This document shows positions 34,626-44,619 of a stretch of 64,000 bases of DNA, piece after piece. The stretch comes from Neckera pumila (taxonomy: Eukaryota > Streptophyta > Bryopsida > Hypnales > Neckeraceae). The translations under genes were made by a program, and so were the position numbers. Numbering within the stretch: the stretch's first letter is position 1; the number at the start of each line of letters is the position of its first letter. A model generated the notes under the pieces. That model did not search any database. It was not told where the DNA came from and was given only the letters and a program-made list of their open reading frames with translations. The stretch spans positions 45,323,022-45,387,021 of the forward strand of contig OZ018408.1 of NCBI GenBank assembly GCA_963969595.1. The letters run 5' to 3'.

Positions 34626-35069
34626 TGCTCTCCAAGGCGCTAATGCTCCTCTCAACCAATACCTTGCTCAATGTCTAAGAAAGAGAACTAAGAACAGCTT
34701 CCTGCCTGGTAGCAATCTTCTTCCACTTTGTCGACTCCGGGAACAAAAACCTCTCTCTTCTATCTAGACACCCTTGCGTGCTACAAGCTTTACTATTGCG
34801 CTCCAAAGACAATTCCAACTCAAAGGTGAGAATGAAGATGGGAGTTCCAACCTCTGGAACTTCCCTCAAATGCTGAGTCCACCAGATTAGGGTAGTCGTT
34901 ACCCTCTGGCATGCAAAAATTTTTGCCTATTGAACGATCATTCTTAATCTCCAGTGTGGCCGTTGGATCCTTCATTCGCCTGACTAGCTCCTGGTAGGTG
35001 TTCCAATATCCTCTGGTATATTGTGGTACCTTGCCCCGATATTTGGAGCAACCCAGATCTCAATCCAGT

Positions 35070-36134
35070 TCTGGTTTCCAGTAAGAACAAAAAACATTAA
35101 CTATTGTTCTTAGCCTAATTATTTATCTACCATTACTCCCCTAGCAAGGAACGTTAATTGTGGTAAGACTTTTAGTTTACTCTTGGATAAAATGAAAAAT
35201 TGTACCCATACTAACTCCTTCCTCTAAATTCCTCTCTAACAAGACTTATTTTACTTTCCAGGCTCCCACAAAAGGTCCTCCAATGCTGGTTAATAATGTT
35301 ATATTGATGGATATACTGTAACTATCGTTACAGTTCAAATCATCCAAATAAGCATCTAAACATGGTTTGAAATATTAAAATCTAAAAATCCATTGCATTT
35401 TGAATCCAAAAAAATTGCTACTTTTAGATCAAAGTTATTGGAAGGAAAGCTTCCTAAACGATGCTAATTGTAACCATAGGATCTTAATTTCACCTTTATA
35501 TATTGTAGAATAATACTAAAAAGTTTCAACTTGAAATTCTTTACCATTTGCAAGATTTTCTTGATCAAAGAATAAAAGGTTTCTTTTTTTTACCAAATGC
35601 CTATGGAGGTATTTCAACCTTGTGGAAATCAATATAAATGTGGACATTCCTTGATCTGCACTAAATTGAACTAATGAAACTTTAGCCCTGAAAGGCATAT
35701 GGGCAACCATATATACAATATTATATATAATTCATAGAATATGAACTATGTACTAAAATATGACAAGACATACATCACTAAATTGATAATTCAATGATTA
35801 GCATCTTTCACTTAGATTTCAGTTTAACATCTAGTAAACCAAATTGAGAGTTTCATTTGTCACTAGATTTAGCTCAACATGAGGACAAACTTTTGTTACT
35901 ACAATATATATCTCAATTCATGTGCCCTCTATACCACCCTCACAAAAGATATTATGTTATTGCCAAAATTCGACTTTTTAGACCTTTAATAAACTAACAA
36001 AATAAAATTAGTATGTACAATGAATATTATTGTTGCTACTTGAGAAAAATTTGTAATAATCATAGAAAGAACATTGTTTGGGACTTTGGAGCATACTGAA
36101 CTTGCAAACAATTAAGTGAAGGTAGCACTAATCT
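35070..36134. other. AT-rich spacer, partial TTAA-type relic
   Basis: AACCATAGGATCTTAATTTC near 35473 and the following TTTGCAAGATTTTCTTGATC match internal words of the A and B elements. No ends were found. Nothing else is recognised. Confidence 0.35.
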
Positions 36135-36135
36135 A

Positions 36136-36516
36136 AAGGTGTCCTCAACAATCTAGTATAACCATTTTGCCAAATATAACCCTAATTTTTCACTACTTTG
36201 TAATTAGAACTTGAAATTTCTTTTATTGGAAGCGCATTTAGAAGTATTTTGAATAGGTACAAGAAAACTCAAATTTAGACATTGGATAGTGAAAAAAATC
36301 CAAATTATAGTAGTCAATATGCTTTGGTAATTTCAAAAACATCTATAGTTTTCTCTTTTTTCATTCTCCACTATCTAAATTTGAGTTTTCTTGTACCTAT
36401 TCAAAGTACTTCTAAATGCGTTTCCAATGATAGAAATTTCAAGTTCTAATTATAAAGCAATGAAAAGTTAGAATTATATTTGGTGGAGCAATAATATCAG
36501 CCTATTAAAGACACCC
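36136..36516. mobile_element. Foldback element with about 150-bp arms
   Basis: The segment 36136-36285 is the near reverse complement of 36365-36516. Shared words include CAAATATAA, TAATTAGAACTTGAAATTTC, GCATTTAGAAGTA and AATAGGTACAAGAAAACTC. The spacer is about 80 bp. No gene. It lies 35 bp from the AGGTAG MITE at 36552. Confidence 0.75.
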
Positions 36517-36551
36517 TCATATAATAAAATGATGGAATTGCAATGCATGTA

Positions 36552-36864
36552 AAGTAGAAGGTCCAAAAAGTGCACGGGCTCTACAAAAGTCTTCTAAAGC
36601 AAAGTTATATTTTACTTCATCATTGCACCAACAATGTATTATTGCACATTTCAAGAGGTGGATGCTTTTAGTGACCACTTCTAGTAATAGAATCTTCAAA
36701 AAATTCACAACTAATTCCACAAATCTCCAAAAAATATGAAACAACTTAGATGGATGCTTATTCCATTGCCTTTCAAAGAAATTTTATTGAAAAATATTTC
36801 AAGAAGTTTGAACTTCCTAAATTCATTTTTAGCTGTTAAATGGATGCTTTATGGACCTCCTTTC
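36552..36864. mobile_element. AGGTAG-type MITE, copy 3 (degraded)
   Basis: The left end AAGTAGAAGGTCCAAAAAGTG and the right end (complement AAAGGAGGTCCATAAAGCATC) are inverted with mismatches. The body (ACAACTAATTCCACAAA and AAATATGAAAC words) matches 41560-41749 and 58400-58577. The right TA flank has eroded. Confidence 0.5.
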
Positions 36865-36869
36865 CAATA

Positions 36870-38500
36870 TTTGGTCAAAAACGCCGGTTAATTCATTGTT
36901 AGCCGGTAGAATTGAGATTAAAATCAGTTTCAATTAAAAACATTGGCTAAAAATTTGTAAATTTATATTTAGAGTAAAAAATAGAAAAAAACAAACAGAT
37001 TCAGTACTTCAAAAACCTATTTAATATAGGAATTGATAGAAGTTAGTTGGTAAAACTCAAAAAATTCCCTAAATGTTGCTCCTACCTTAGTGGAACCCAG
37101 AAAGATGCTAAAGAAGGTAGTAGTTCAATTGGTGCAGTTTTGTAAATGTTCACTAGAAGCCTATCCTTGTGCACCCCTTTGTGGTGGACTTATGACGGCC
37201 CTATTAGACACCCTATGAATAAACTATGAATTATCAAACTGCTGAAAATAGGTGTTTCTAAAACCAATCCGAGATTTTCAAGAACAGTAGGAGTACCTTT
37301 TAGGCAAGAATTTGTAGAATTTGGTTTCCACAAAAAAAATTTAAAAAAGGATTAATTTTAGATGTAGTTGCTTTATTCAATAACCAAGGTTGCTCTGGAC
37401 AACAATAGCTTGAACCAGAATTTTATTTTTCTACCAAAGTTGATGTTAATCCTAGAAAGACAAGTCTATGACCACTTTTTCAAACCTTGAAGTTTTTCTC
37501 ACTCTACAACTATATATGAATTAAAAAATTGATAATCTTCCAAAGATTTAATTCTAGGACTTCTACAAGTTGTAAAAATTTAAAATTAATGTGAATTTTT
37601 GAGTAAAAAGTGAAAAAAATTCATATCAAATACCAAACATGCTTTAAAAAACAAAATTTATTCTATAGATGTATATAATAGTGTAGAATACAGTGGTGCA
37701 AATTGTTTTACCGTATCATTTTAAAATTTGAAATCAACACTTTATGGTAATAAATCCAAAGTTAAAATTGCAATAAAATATTAAAGTTTAGGGATTTTTC
37801 AAGTTTTTGAATTAGACTAGAAATTAGACTTCATAAGCATCATTTCACTTGTTAGACCCAATTTCCAAAAAGAACAAATTAGTTTGTAATTTAAAATTGA
37901 TATTCAAAATATGGAGTACAAATTGCCAAAATACACTACTCAATGATCTATGGATTCAATAAACTCCACCATTTAGGTTCTTCCAAAAAGTATTTGACTC
38001 CTTTATGAGGTGCTGCATGAGGTAAACTTTGAACCTACATTGTGTCAATGTTGACAATATCTAAGCAAATAACAGATGAAATTGTGATTTTCATTTGTCC
38101 AAAGACATCAAGGTATACAGATTTGTCATATTACTAGAAAAATCACTTTTCAAATATTGCAATTACTAAACCAATAGGTTCATTTTTTGTTCTACAATTA
38201 ATCATGAAGTAATTCTTTGGACCTTTTAGGTTTACAATGTCCTTATAAACATTAATTTTTTTCAATGATATTTGAAGTTTAAAATAAGCATTCTTGATAA
38301 TAAAAAAAATAACATTTTTATAATGAGCAACAATTGATCTAATAGTATGGTTATAATCTATGAATCATATGCATAATCTTTATTTAATAGTCATTATTAA
38401 ATTATTATTTTGAATTTTATTTTAGAATTATTTTTAGAATTTTGGAAAGTTGAACAACCCTTAAATCTTTAAGGATTTAAGAGGAGTTGAAGTCCATTGA
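36870..38500. other. AT-rich spacer with an R3 repeat fragment
   Basis: The stretch 37180-37320 matches the R3 repeat (GAATAAACTATGAATTATCA, GGTGTTTCTAAAACC, TTTTAGGCAAGAAT). TGCTCCTACCTTA at 37077-37089 looks like a solitary AGGTAG terminus. No gene seen. Confidence 0.4.
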
Positions 38501-38509
38501 CCGTATTAA

Positions 38510-39405
38510 CTCCTAAAAGTCCATTGTCCCTTTGGGGGACAAATGGAATTTTGGGCAGGTACTTACGGGCTGAATTTTGGCCTGATTTTTTGAACTTTTT
38601 TGAAGATAGAAAAATTGCTAAGCTTTTTGGGAATATAATTTTTTTCAATCGGTGCCCAGGAACAAAAATTATGCCCAAATAAGCTCAAAATAGGGGAGAA
38701 GGGGCACCAAATTTTTTTTTTTTTAATTTTTTTTTTCTCATAGATTATATTTTTATCTATTTGAAAAGTTTTGATTTATTTTATTTAGAATTTTTAAGAG
38801 AAAATTATGGACAATCTTGTTTTTTGGGTAATTAGAGCATCTTTTTTAAAAAATTACTTGTAGGATTCATTTTGGAATGCATTTTTTGCATTTTTTCAAA
38901 AAAAAGAGTTTTAGATGGTTTAGTTAGCTTGCTAGAACAATCTCGCCATTGGAATTAGTTCATTTGAATTCCATCTAAATGATATTAATATTTTAGATTT
39001 TCCTTCTATCTTATACCTACTTCTACTTAACAATTTTTTTAAGAATGAAAATTAAGTTTTTTTGAATTTTTTTTTCCCTAGACTCTCAACTCAATTCTCC
39101 ACTATAAAGATTTAAAGCTCAAAACTTTGTAGTGCTAAATATTTAAGTTAAAAATGCTCAAAGTCATAAAATCTAGTCCCGCAATGTGCTGAAAAACTTG
39201 TTTTTTTCACTTTAAACGCAGTTATCTTGCAATCTTTGCAATCAAAAATTCTAAAAAAATTTCCATACATTCTCATACTATTTAGGTGTGAGATCCTACG
39301 GTTAGATGTGCAAGAATTTTTTTTAAAAATTTTTTTTACTCATTGCTATAATAATGGTAGTATTGGGTGCTTTTGAGCAGAAAAAAGGCCCAGGGTCTTT
39401 AGAGG
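38510..39405 (+). mobile_element. TTAA-type TIR element, subfamily B, copy 3
   Basis: It starts CTCCTAAAAGTCCATTGTCC after TTAA (38506-38509) and ends TCTTTAGAGG before CTAA (39406-39409). Length is 896 bp. It is collinear with 28946-29853. It retains the word TTTTTTTAAGAATGAAAATT near 39025, whose TTAA corresponds to the site into which the A element at 5150 inserted. Confidence 0.78.
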
Positions 39406-39754
39406 CTAAGCATGGCCGAAATGAAGCAATTCTTCTAACTCCAAAAATTTCAAAGTTTTCCTTGACATGTTTCCATAGTACAATTCTGTGCATTAAATTC
39501 TAGTTGTTATTTTCCCATTTATGTTCAGTAGTAGTTTTGATAATTTCTACCCTAAATGTATCTTTGTCCACTAGAGATTATTTATTTAATTACTAATTTA
39601 AATTTATTAAATGTAGAGCCCTCTTGTTAGACATTGGATGAGATTTGAGATCTTTGTGATTTTTTCTAATTTTAGAAAAATAGATATTCTATAAAACTAA
39701 ATAAACATCTAATGGTTGTATTTCAAATTATGAATTCAAATTTCACAAGTGGAA

Positions 39755-40003
39755 TTAATGGTGCTATTATGTGAGCTCAAGAATGCGAGCTTGTGATTAT
39801 TCAGCCTACAATATAGGTCCCTATAATATTGATACTACACACTATAGACGGTGTATGATCATAAACACCTATACTATGGGTATTTGTAACATATATTGCC
39901 TACAATCATAGACTGTATCTATAATATATACACCTATAATATAAGTGTGTGGTATTTTAGGCTCATAGTCTCACATTCCTATGCTCACATAATAGCACCC
40001 CTC
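39755..40003. mobile_element. Mutator-like MITE with 9-bp target duplication
   Basis: CAAGTGGAA occurs at 39746-39754 and 40004-40012, directly bordering the element. The termini are inverted: GGTGCTATTATGTGAGC at the left, and the same in the complement of the right end, with weaker pairing for 20 more bases. Length is 249 bp. A 9-bp duplication with long TIRs is the usual mark of Mutator-like elements. Confidence 0.68.
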
Positions 40004-40012
40004 CAAGTGGAA

Positions 40013-41422
40013 ACATGATTTATCAAGACTAGGGAACACTACATAGACCATGTTTCTACTACAGAAGTGTTTGTAGTCAATGGTTGCATGGTACCTCTGG
40101 ATAACCTATTTGGTCATTTAGAGACTCTATAAGACCACAAAATGCAAAATTAATTTTGGAGTCAATGGCTAACTTTCATCTAGTATCTAGTCATGTTTGC
40201 ACTACTGTATCCACAACAATGCACAAAAATGCAAATAATTGTCAAATTTTAAATGAAAAGTCTTGCTTAATGCTAATATCCAATTTTAACACCTGAGACC
40301 CTTGAGGTTCAAGGAATAGTCTAAATTTATAAAATTGTGAAGATGTAAAATATATAATTTATAATAATAATTTAATGATGATTGTTATAGAAGAATTATA
40401 AAATGTGATCAAAAGACCATATTTATATTATTGAATCAAATGCTATATTAAACCAACACGGAGTATTTTTCAATAAAATTTGAAATAAAGATTAATTCTT
40501 TCTCTTAAAATTGATTGTAGATCAAATATTTGTAATGTTCACAAGAATTATTTTTTAAACTTCAAAATTTTAAGTTTTAATTATAGGATTTTTTAGAAAA
40601 TTATTTATTTTTTTCAAGTTGTTTTAAAAAATTATTTTTAAAATGAAAATTTGACTTTTGAGGTCAAACATACTTGTACCTTTAAAACTATAGAATACTA
40701 TAGAAATATTTAACAAAAAACTTTATCATACAAATGTCAATCAACTAAAACAAGATTCCACCAACGTTTGGATGGGTGGAAAAATAAGATTTAGTGTGCT
40801 TGGGATAAGTTTGCTTTCATCTCTTGTTCAAAATTTGGACGTTTAGTCCTTAAGAGATTAAAATCTTTTTGCTCCTCCAAGTAAGCATCTTGAATTGTCA
40901 ACAAGTCCTTTAGACTAGGTTGTCTTATTTATTCTTAATTTACAATGAGTACATTGCCATAATAAATGATGAAGGTTTGTTTTGCTTTTGTATAGTAGAA
41001 GACTTATGATTGTTTGAAAGTGAAATTCACTTAATAGGCAGCAAAGAAAATCTTAAAAGTTGAGCACTCTTGTTGGCCAAGAGCTTAGACACTGTCAAGT
41101 TGAACCAAAAAAGATTGAGAGTTTAGAATTTTTATTTTATTGGCTTGGTTTGAAGTGTAAAATGATCCTTACTTCTCAAATTTATTTAATATGTAGAAGA
41201 CTTTGCATTGTACAAGATCCCTCAAACAATTGAGTGAGTTTTAAATGAATGTTGTTTTAATCAGTGTGAACATTTGTGTACATATTATATGAAAATAGGA
41301 TTAACTTGAGTTGTACGGTGAATTGCACGGATGGGATGAAGAAGTGACTTGCCGCTTAAATATGCAAAGCACTTTTTTGGCGTTGATGAAGTTATTTGGT
41401 ATTGATGGATATGCTTGCTATT
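40013..41422. other. AT-rich spacer, nothing recognised
   Basis: No frame above about 60 codons and no clear repeat termini. Strong A+T content throughout. Confidence 0.4.
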
Positions 41423-41423
41423 A

Positions 41424-41749
41424 AAGGTACGAGGTTCTTAAGCCACGAGGGCTCTAAAATCGCCCACCTCCTCAATGTTCACAACTTGTACATGTTGCTT
41501 TTTGCAATGTACAAGTAGTGAACATTTGAGGAGGTGCACGATTTTAGAGCCCTCTAAAGCGTCAAAAATTTACTCTTCAAAAATTCATAACTAATTCCAC
41601 AAAGCCCCCAAAAATATGAAATGACTTGGGTTGGATGCGAATTTCATTTGTCTTTGAAGGAAAATCTACTAAAAAATAATTCAAGGAGTTTCACTTCCCT
41701 GAAAATTCAGTTTCAATTCTTAAGTGGGCGCTTTATGGACCTTCTACCT
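41424..41749. mobile_element. AGGTAG-type MITE, copy 4
   Basis: The left end is AAGGTACGAGG after TA (41422-41423). The right end is the complement AAGGTAGAAGGTCCATAAAG before TA (41750-41751). The right half is collinear with 58390-58577 and 36690-36864. It contains the compact hairpin at 41447-41554. Confidence 0.6.
41447..41554. repeat. Compact hairpin, small-RNA-precursor-like
   Basis: The left arm (GAGGGCTCTAAAATCG, then CACCTCCTC, ATGTTCAC and ACTTGTACAT) pairs with the right arm over about 47 bases with a few mismatches and one bulge. The loop is about 13 bases. Size and pairing resemble plant MIR or MITE-derived small-RNA precursors. There is no evidence of expression. Confidence 0.7.
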
Positions 41750-42064
41750 TAAACAAAGTCTGCATTAATGTAAGCTACAAGTGAGGGCACAAATTAGTAT
41801 CACTAGAAAAATTAGTACAATTGGAAAAAAGAAATGTAAAAATTATTACAACATGATAATACTTCAGCTTGCACTAGTTTAAATAGTGTCACCTGTACCA
41901 CACTAAAAGATGTATTTAATGTCTCATGGTATATAATAGCATAATAGAATATATCATTGTACCTTAACTATTTCAATGTGAATACCTTATGTGAGGATCA
42001 AATTTGACATAAATCAAGTCATTTTTGTCCAAAAGTGTCATGTGTTATCTTTTAATTGGTTTAA

Positions 42065-42787
42065 CTTCTAATGACCTAAACAACCATTTTTTAGTCATTG
42101 CCCCTCTTATTTGATCTGCTTGTTCCCAGTTTTTTTATTTTTTGTTTTTTATATAATGTTTGTATAAAAAATATATTGCTTTATGAATCTAATGGCAGTA
42201 GTTTCATAAAATTCCTAGTTAAACTCCGCTTTTTGGAAATTTTCAAAGTTAAGCGTGGTGTAGTTCACATCTCATTTTTTGGCATTTGGTTTGGGTATGG
42301 ACTAAAAAGTCAGCCAACCAATGTGATTCTTACCCACCTCAAAAACGGGCAAATCCAGGGAGTTCAAAGAGAAGACAAATATCCTATTCTTGTTTTTCTT
42401 ACAAACACTACTCTCATTTCAGTGACTACTATGCATTGCAAGCTCCTATGAACTGAAAAATGCTTGAAATCTTGTAAAATTTTACTGTACATTCTCAACT
42501 CCCTTATCTTTCATTGAGCACAAAAAGGCATCATTTCAATCTATTCACTTTAAGATATGTTCCTTCAAAGCGTGTTGCATTGTTTTTCCATTGACCCAAA
42601 TAAAATTTCAAACCTAAATATCTACTAAATTGTGGCGTCAAATAATTTGCACTTTTTAGAGATTCTCACTTTCAAAAATGATATTCTAGATCCTACGGTT
42701 ACATTCTATCCGATCTCAAGAAAAACTGCTCAAATTTTTAGCAATTTTGGCCTATTTTGAAAGTACCCCCCATTGGGTCATTAGGGA
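42065..42787. mobile_element. TTAA-flanked element with CTAATGACC termini
   Basis: Perfect TTAA flanks at 42061-42064 and 42788-42791. The termini CTTCTAATGACC and (complement) TCCCTAATGACCC are a variant of the CCCCTAAAG family. The right half has the shared AGATCCTACGGTTA word. The 117-codon frame at 42098-42451 lies inside and has no recognisable domain. Confidence 0.68.
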
Positions 42788-43197
42788 TTAAAATGATGTA
42801 CGCCTTTCAAAATTCAACATGGAAACTGGATTATGACATTTGCTTGATGAATCAAATCCTTGTGCACAGTCGGTAAACTTTCAATAAAAGTTAAATCACG
42901 GAGCTCCAGAGACAAGCTAGTGCAAAATAGAGATGGCCTGTTGGTCCACCCCTGGAGTCCAGATTTTGTGACAAGAATAGACAATTGGATGCCTGCTCCC
43001 TTCCCATTTTTTCTTCCCTTTCATTTCTTTTAAAAGTAAATAAATTGTCATTGTTTGTTGATATTGTATACGATGTGAAAAAAAATGTACGTAATTTTTT
43101 TTTTCCCCAATGTAGCCACCACAAAAAAAACCCATCAATGGCCAAGTCACACTTCTTAATAGTTTTTGATGGGATGTTGACTACGATTGGGAGCTAA

Positions 43198-43539
43198 GAG
43201 CATCCCTACAATTTGCTCGCCAAGAGGCCCAGCCAGTGGCTACTTGGCGTGCCTATGAGATGCGCTGGCCCGTGTGTCCTCCATGTGCCCCACAGCAACA
43301 CAGGCTAGGAACACAAAAAACCGGGTCTACAAGGCCCCCAAAAGTGCCACCTCATGAATGTTGACACGGTAAAGACATTCATTAAACAAGAGACATCTTG
43401 AAACTTGGGAACAAAGATAAAATAGGCTATACTGAGTTGCCATCAAGGCTCTTCATTTGGCCATGTGTTCATCAAATTTGGCCATGCCCAGCCATTCCTT
43501 GAGTTTTGAGCCACTTGTTGAGCTGCCATAGGTATGTTC
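43198..43539. mobile_element. TAA-flanked GAGCAT MITE
   Basis: It starts GAGCATCCCTACAATTTGCTC and ends with the complement GAACATACCTATGGCAGCTC. TAA flanks are at 43195-43197 and 43540-43542. Length is 342 bp. The 3-bp TAA duplication fits PIF/Harbinger. The interior is GC-rich relative to the flanks. Confidence 0.68.
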
Positions 43540-43719
43540 TAACCTAGAACTTAGACTAGAAGTCTTTTTGGTATATGGGTGTATTGTTGAGAGTCCTTAG
43601 TAACTGTGAAGAAATTACATATATTTTCTCTTGTATATTGTACACTTTTGTAGGGCCCTACTGACCCAGTCATGGTGGATGGGGATGGCAATGTCTAATG
43701 GTTGAAAAAAGGCAGGACA

Positions 43720-43955
43720 CTAAATCCTCAATTTGAAGTGGGACCACCGAGATAAAGTTTGTATTTATATGGGTAAAAGTAAAAAAAAAAAGCCTCTATT
43801 TTGTGCCATGTCTAAGGTATGTTGTAGACCTCTCCTAGCTACTTTGGGGTGTTTGATTACAAATATGAATTCAAAATTTGAAAAAAAAAAATTTGTGGCA
43901 AATAAAAAAATTCTTGGATTTTCTAGGATAAATTTAGCACGCAAGACCCATTGCA
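43720..43955 (+). repeat. Dispersed repeat R2, copy 2
   Basis: GGTATGTTGTAGACCTCTCC, then CTACTTTGGGGTGTTTGATT and ACAAATATGAATTC matches 27310-27545 over at least 230 bases. This includes the upstream GAAGTGGGA and the A-rich tract. Confidence 0.65.
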
Positions 43956-43974
43956 AATGGAGGAATTAGCAATC

Positions 43975-44160
43975 CTTCAAAGAAAAGGATTGAATATGAG
44001 TAGCATCCACTGACAGCAGTTTAGACTTGGATGCCAATTGAGTAAGTTTTGACCTAATCTGATGGACCAGGGTTCAAAGCCCGCCTCATTTGCTAGCATG
44101 AGAGGCATGCAATAACCTCTCCTCTCGGCTACTTGGCTTGCTTCTACGCAATAAAACAAA
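43975..44160 (+). mobile_element. Possible tRNA-derived SINE
   Basis: GGTTCAAAGCCC near 44070 resembles an RNA polymerase III B box, and GATGCCAATTGAGTAAG about 40 bases upstream could be a weak A box. The segment ends in AATAAAACAAAA. No target duplication or second copy was found. Confidence 0.22.
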
Positions 44161-44206
44161 AGGTCCAAGGCAATCCGAACTCACGCATGCTAAGAGTTGT
44201 TGGTAA

Positions 44207-44619
44207 GAGCATTTCCACTGGGGCACATCATATTGCCTCATCAAACGGTTTGGCATATCTAGACTTCTTTTTGTGTCTCAGTAGTTGGAGATTTGTGAAT
44301 TTATCAATGCAAGCCTCAACAAAATCAATCTCTACACTTCAAGCTGTAGCGTGTGCAGCATTTGACTTGCACTATGGTATGATAGAAAGGGAAGCATTGG
44401 AACCTGTATTCAATAGAGGAGTGGACATTGAGGAGTGACCAACCCTAAAAATAAGCCCCACCCACCCACAAAAATAATCCAACAAGAGCAAATAACTCTC
44501 AATTTGCTGCTGGAACTCATGGCAAGCCAATTGGAGTGTACAATAGATCTTCAATCTACTTCTGCTCAGATCTTGGCCGAATTTAATAAGCTTGTAAGTT
44601 GGTCACAACTCCAAAACTT
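44207..44619 (+). mobile_element. GAGCATTTCC element fragment, cut by the LINE
   Basis: TAA at 44204-44206 is followed by GAGCATTTCCACTGGGGCAC, which resembles the left terminus at 47985 (GAACATCTCCACCGGGGCAC). The LINE begins at 44620 and no right terminus was found beyond it. The 101-codon frame crossing this point is not recognisable. Confidence 0.4.

Noticed and set aside
31400..35070. Complete LTR retrotransposon
   Set aside because: No direct terminal repeats, primer-binding site, RT or integrase could be shown.
42098..42451. 117-codon plus-strand frame as a transposase
   Set aside because: Hydrophobic, AT-driven composition and no acidic catalytic pattern visible.
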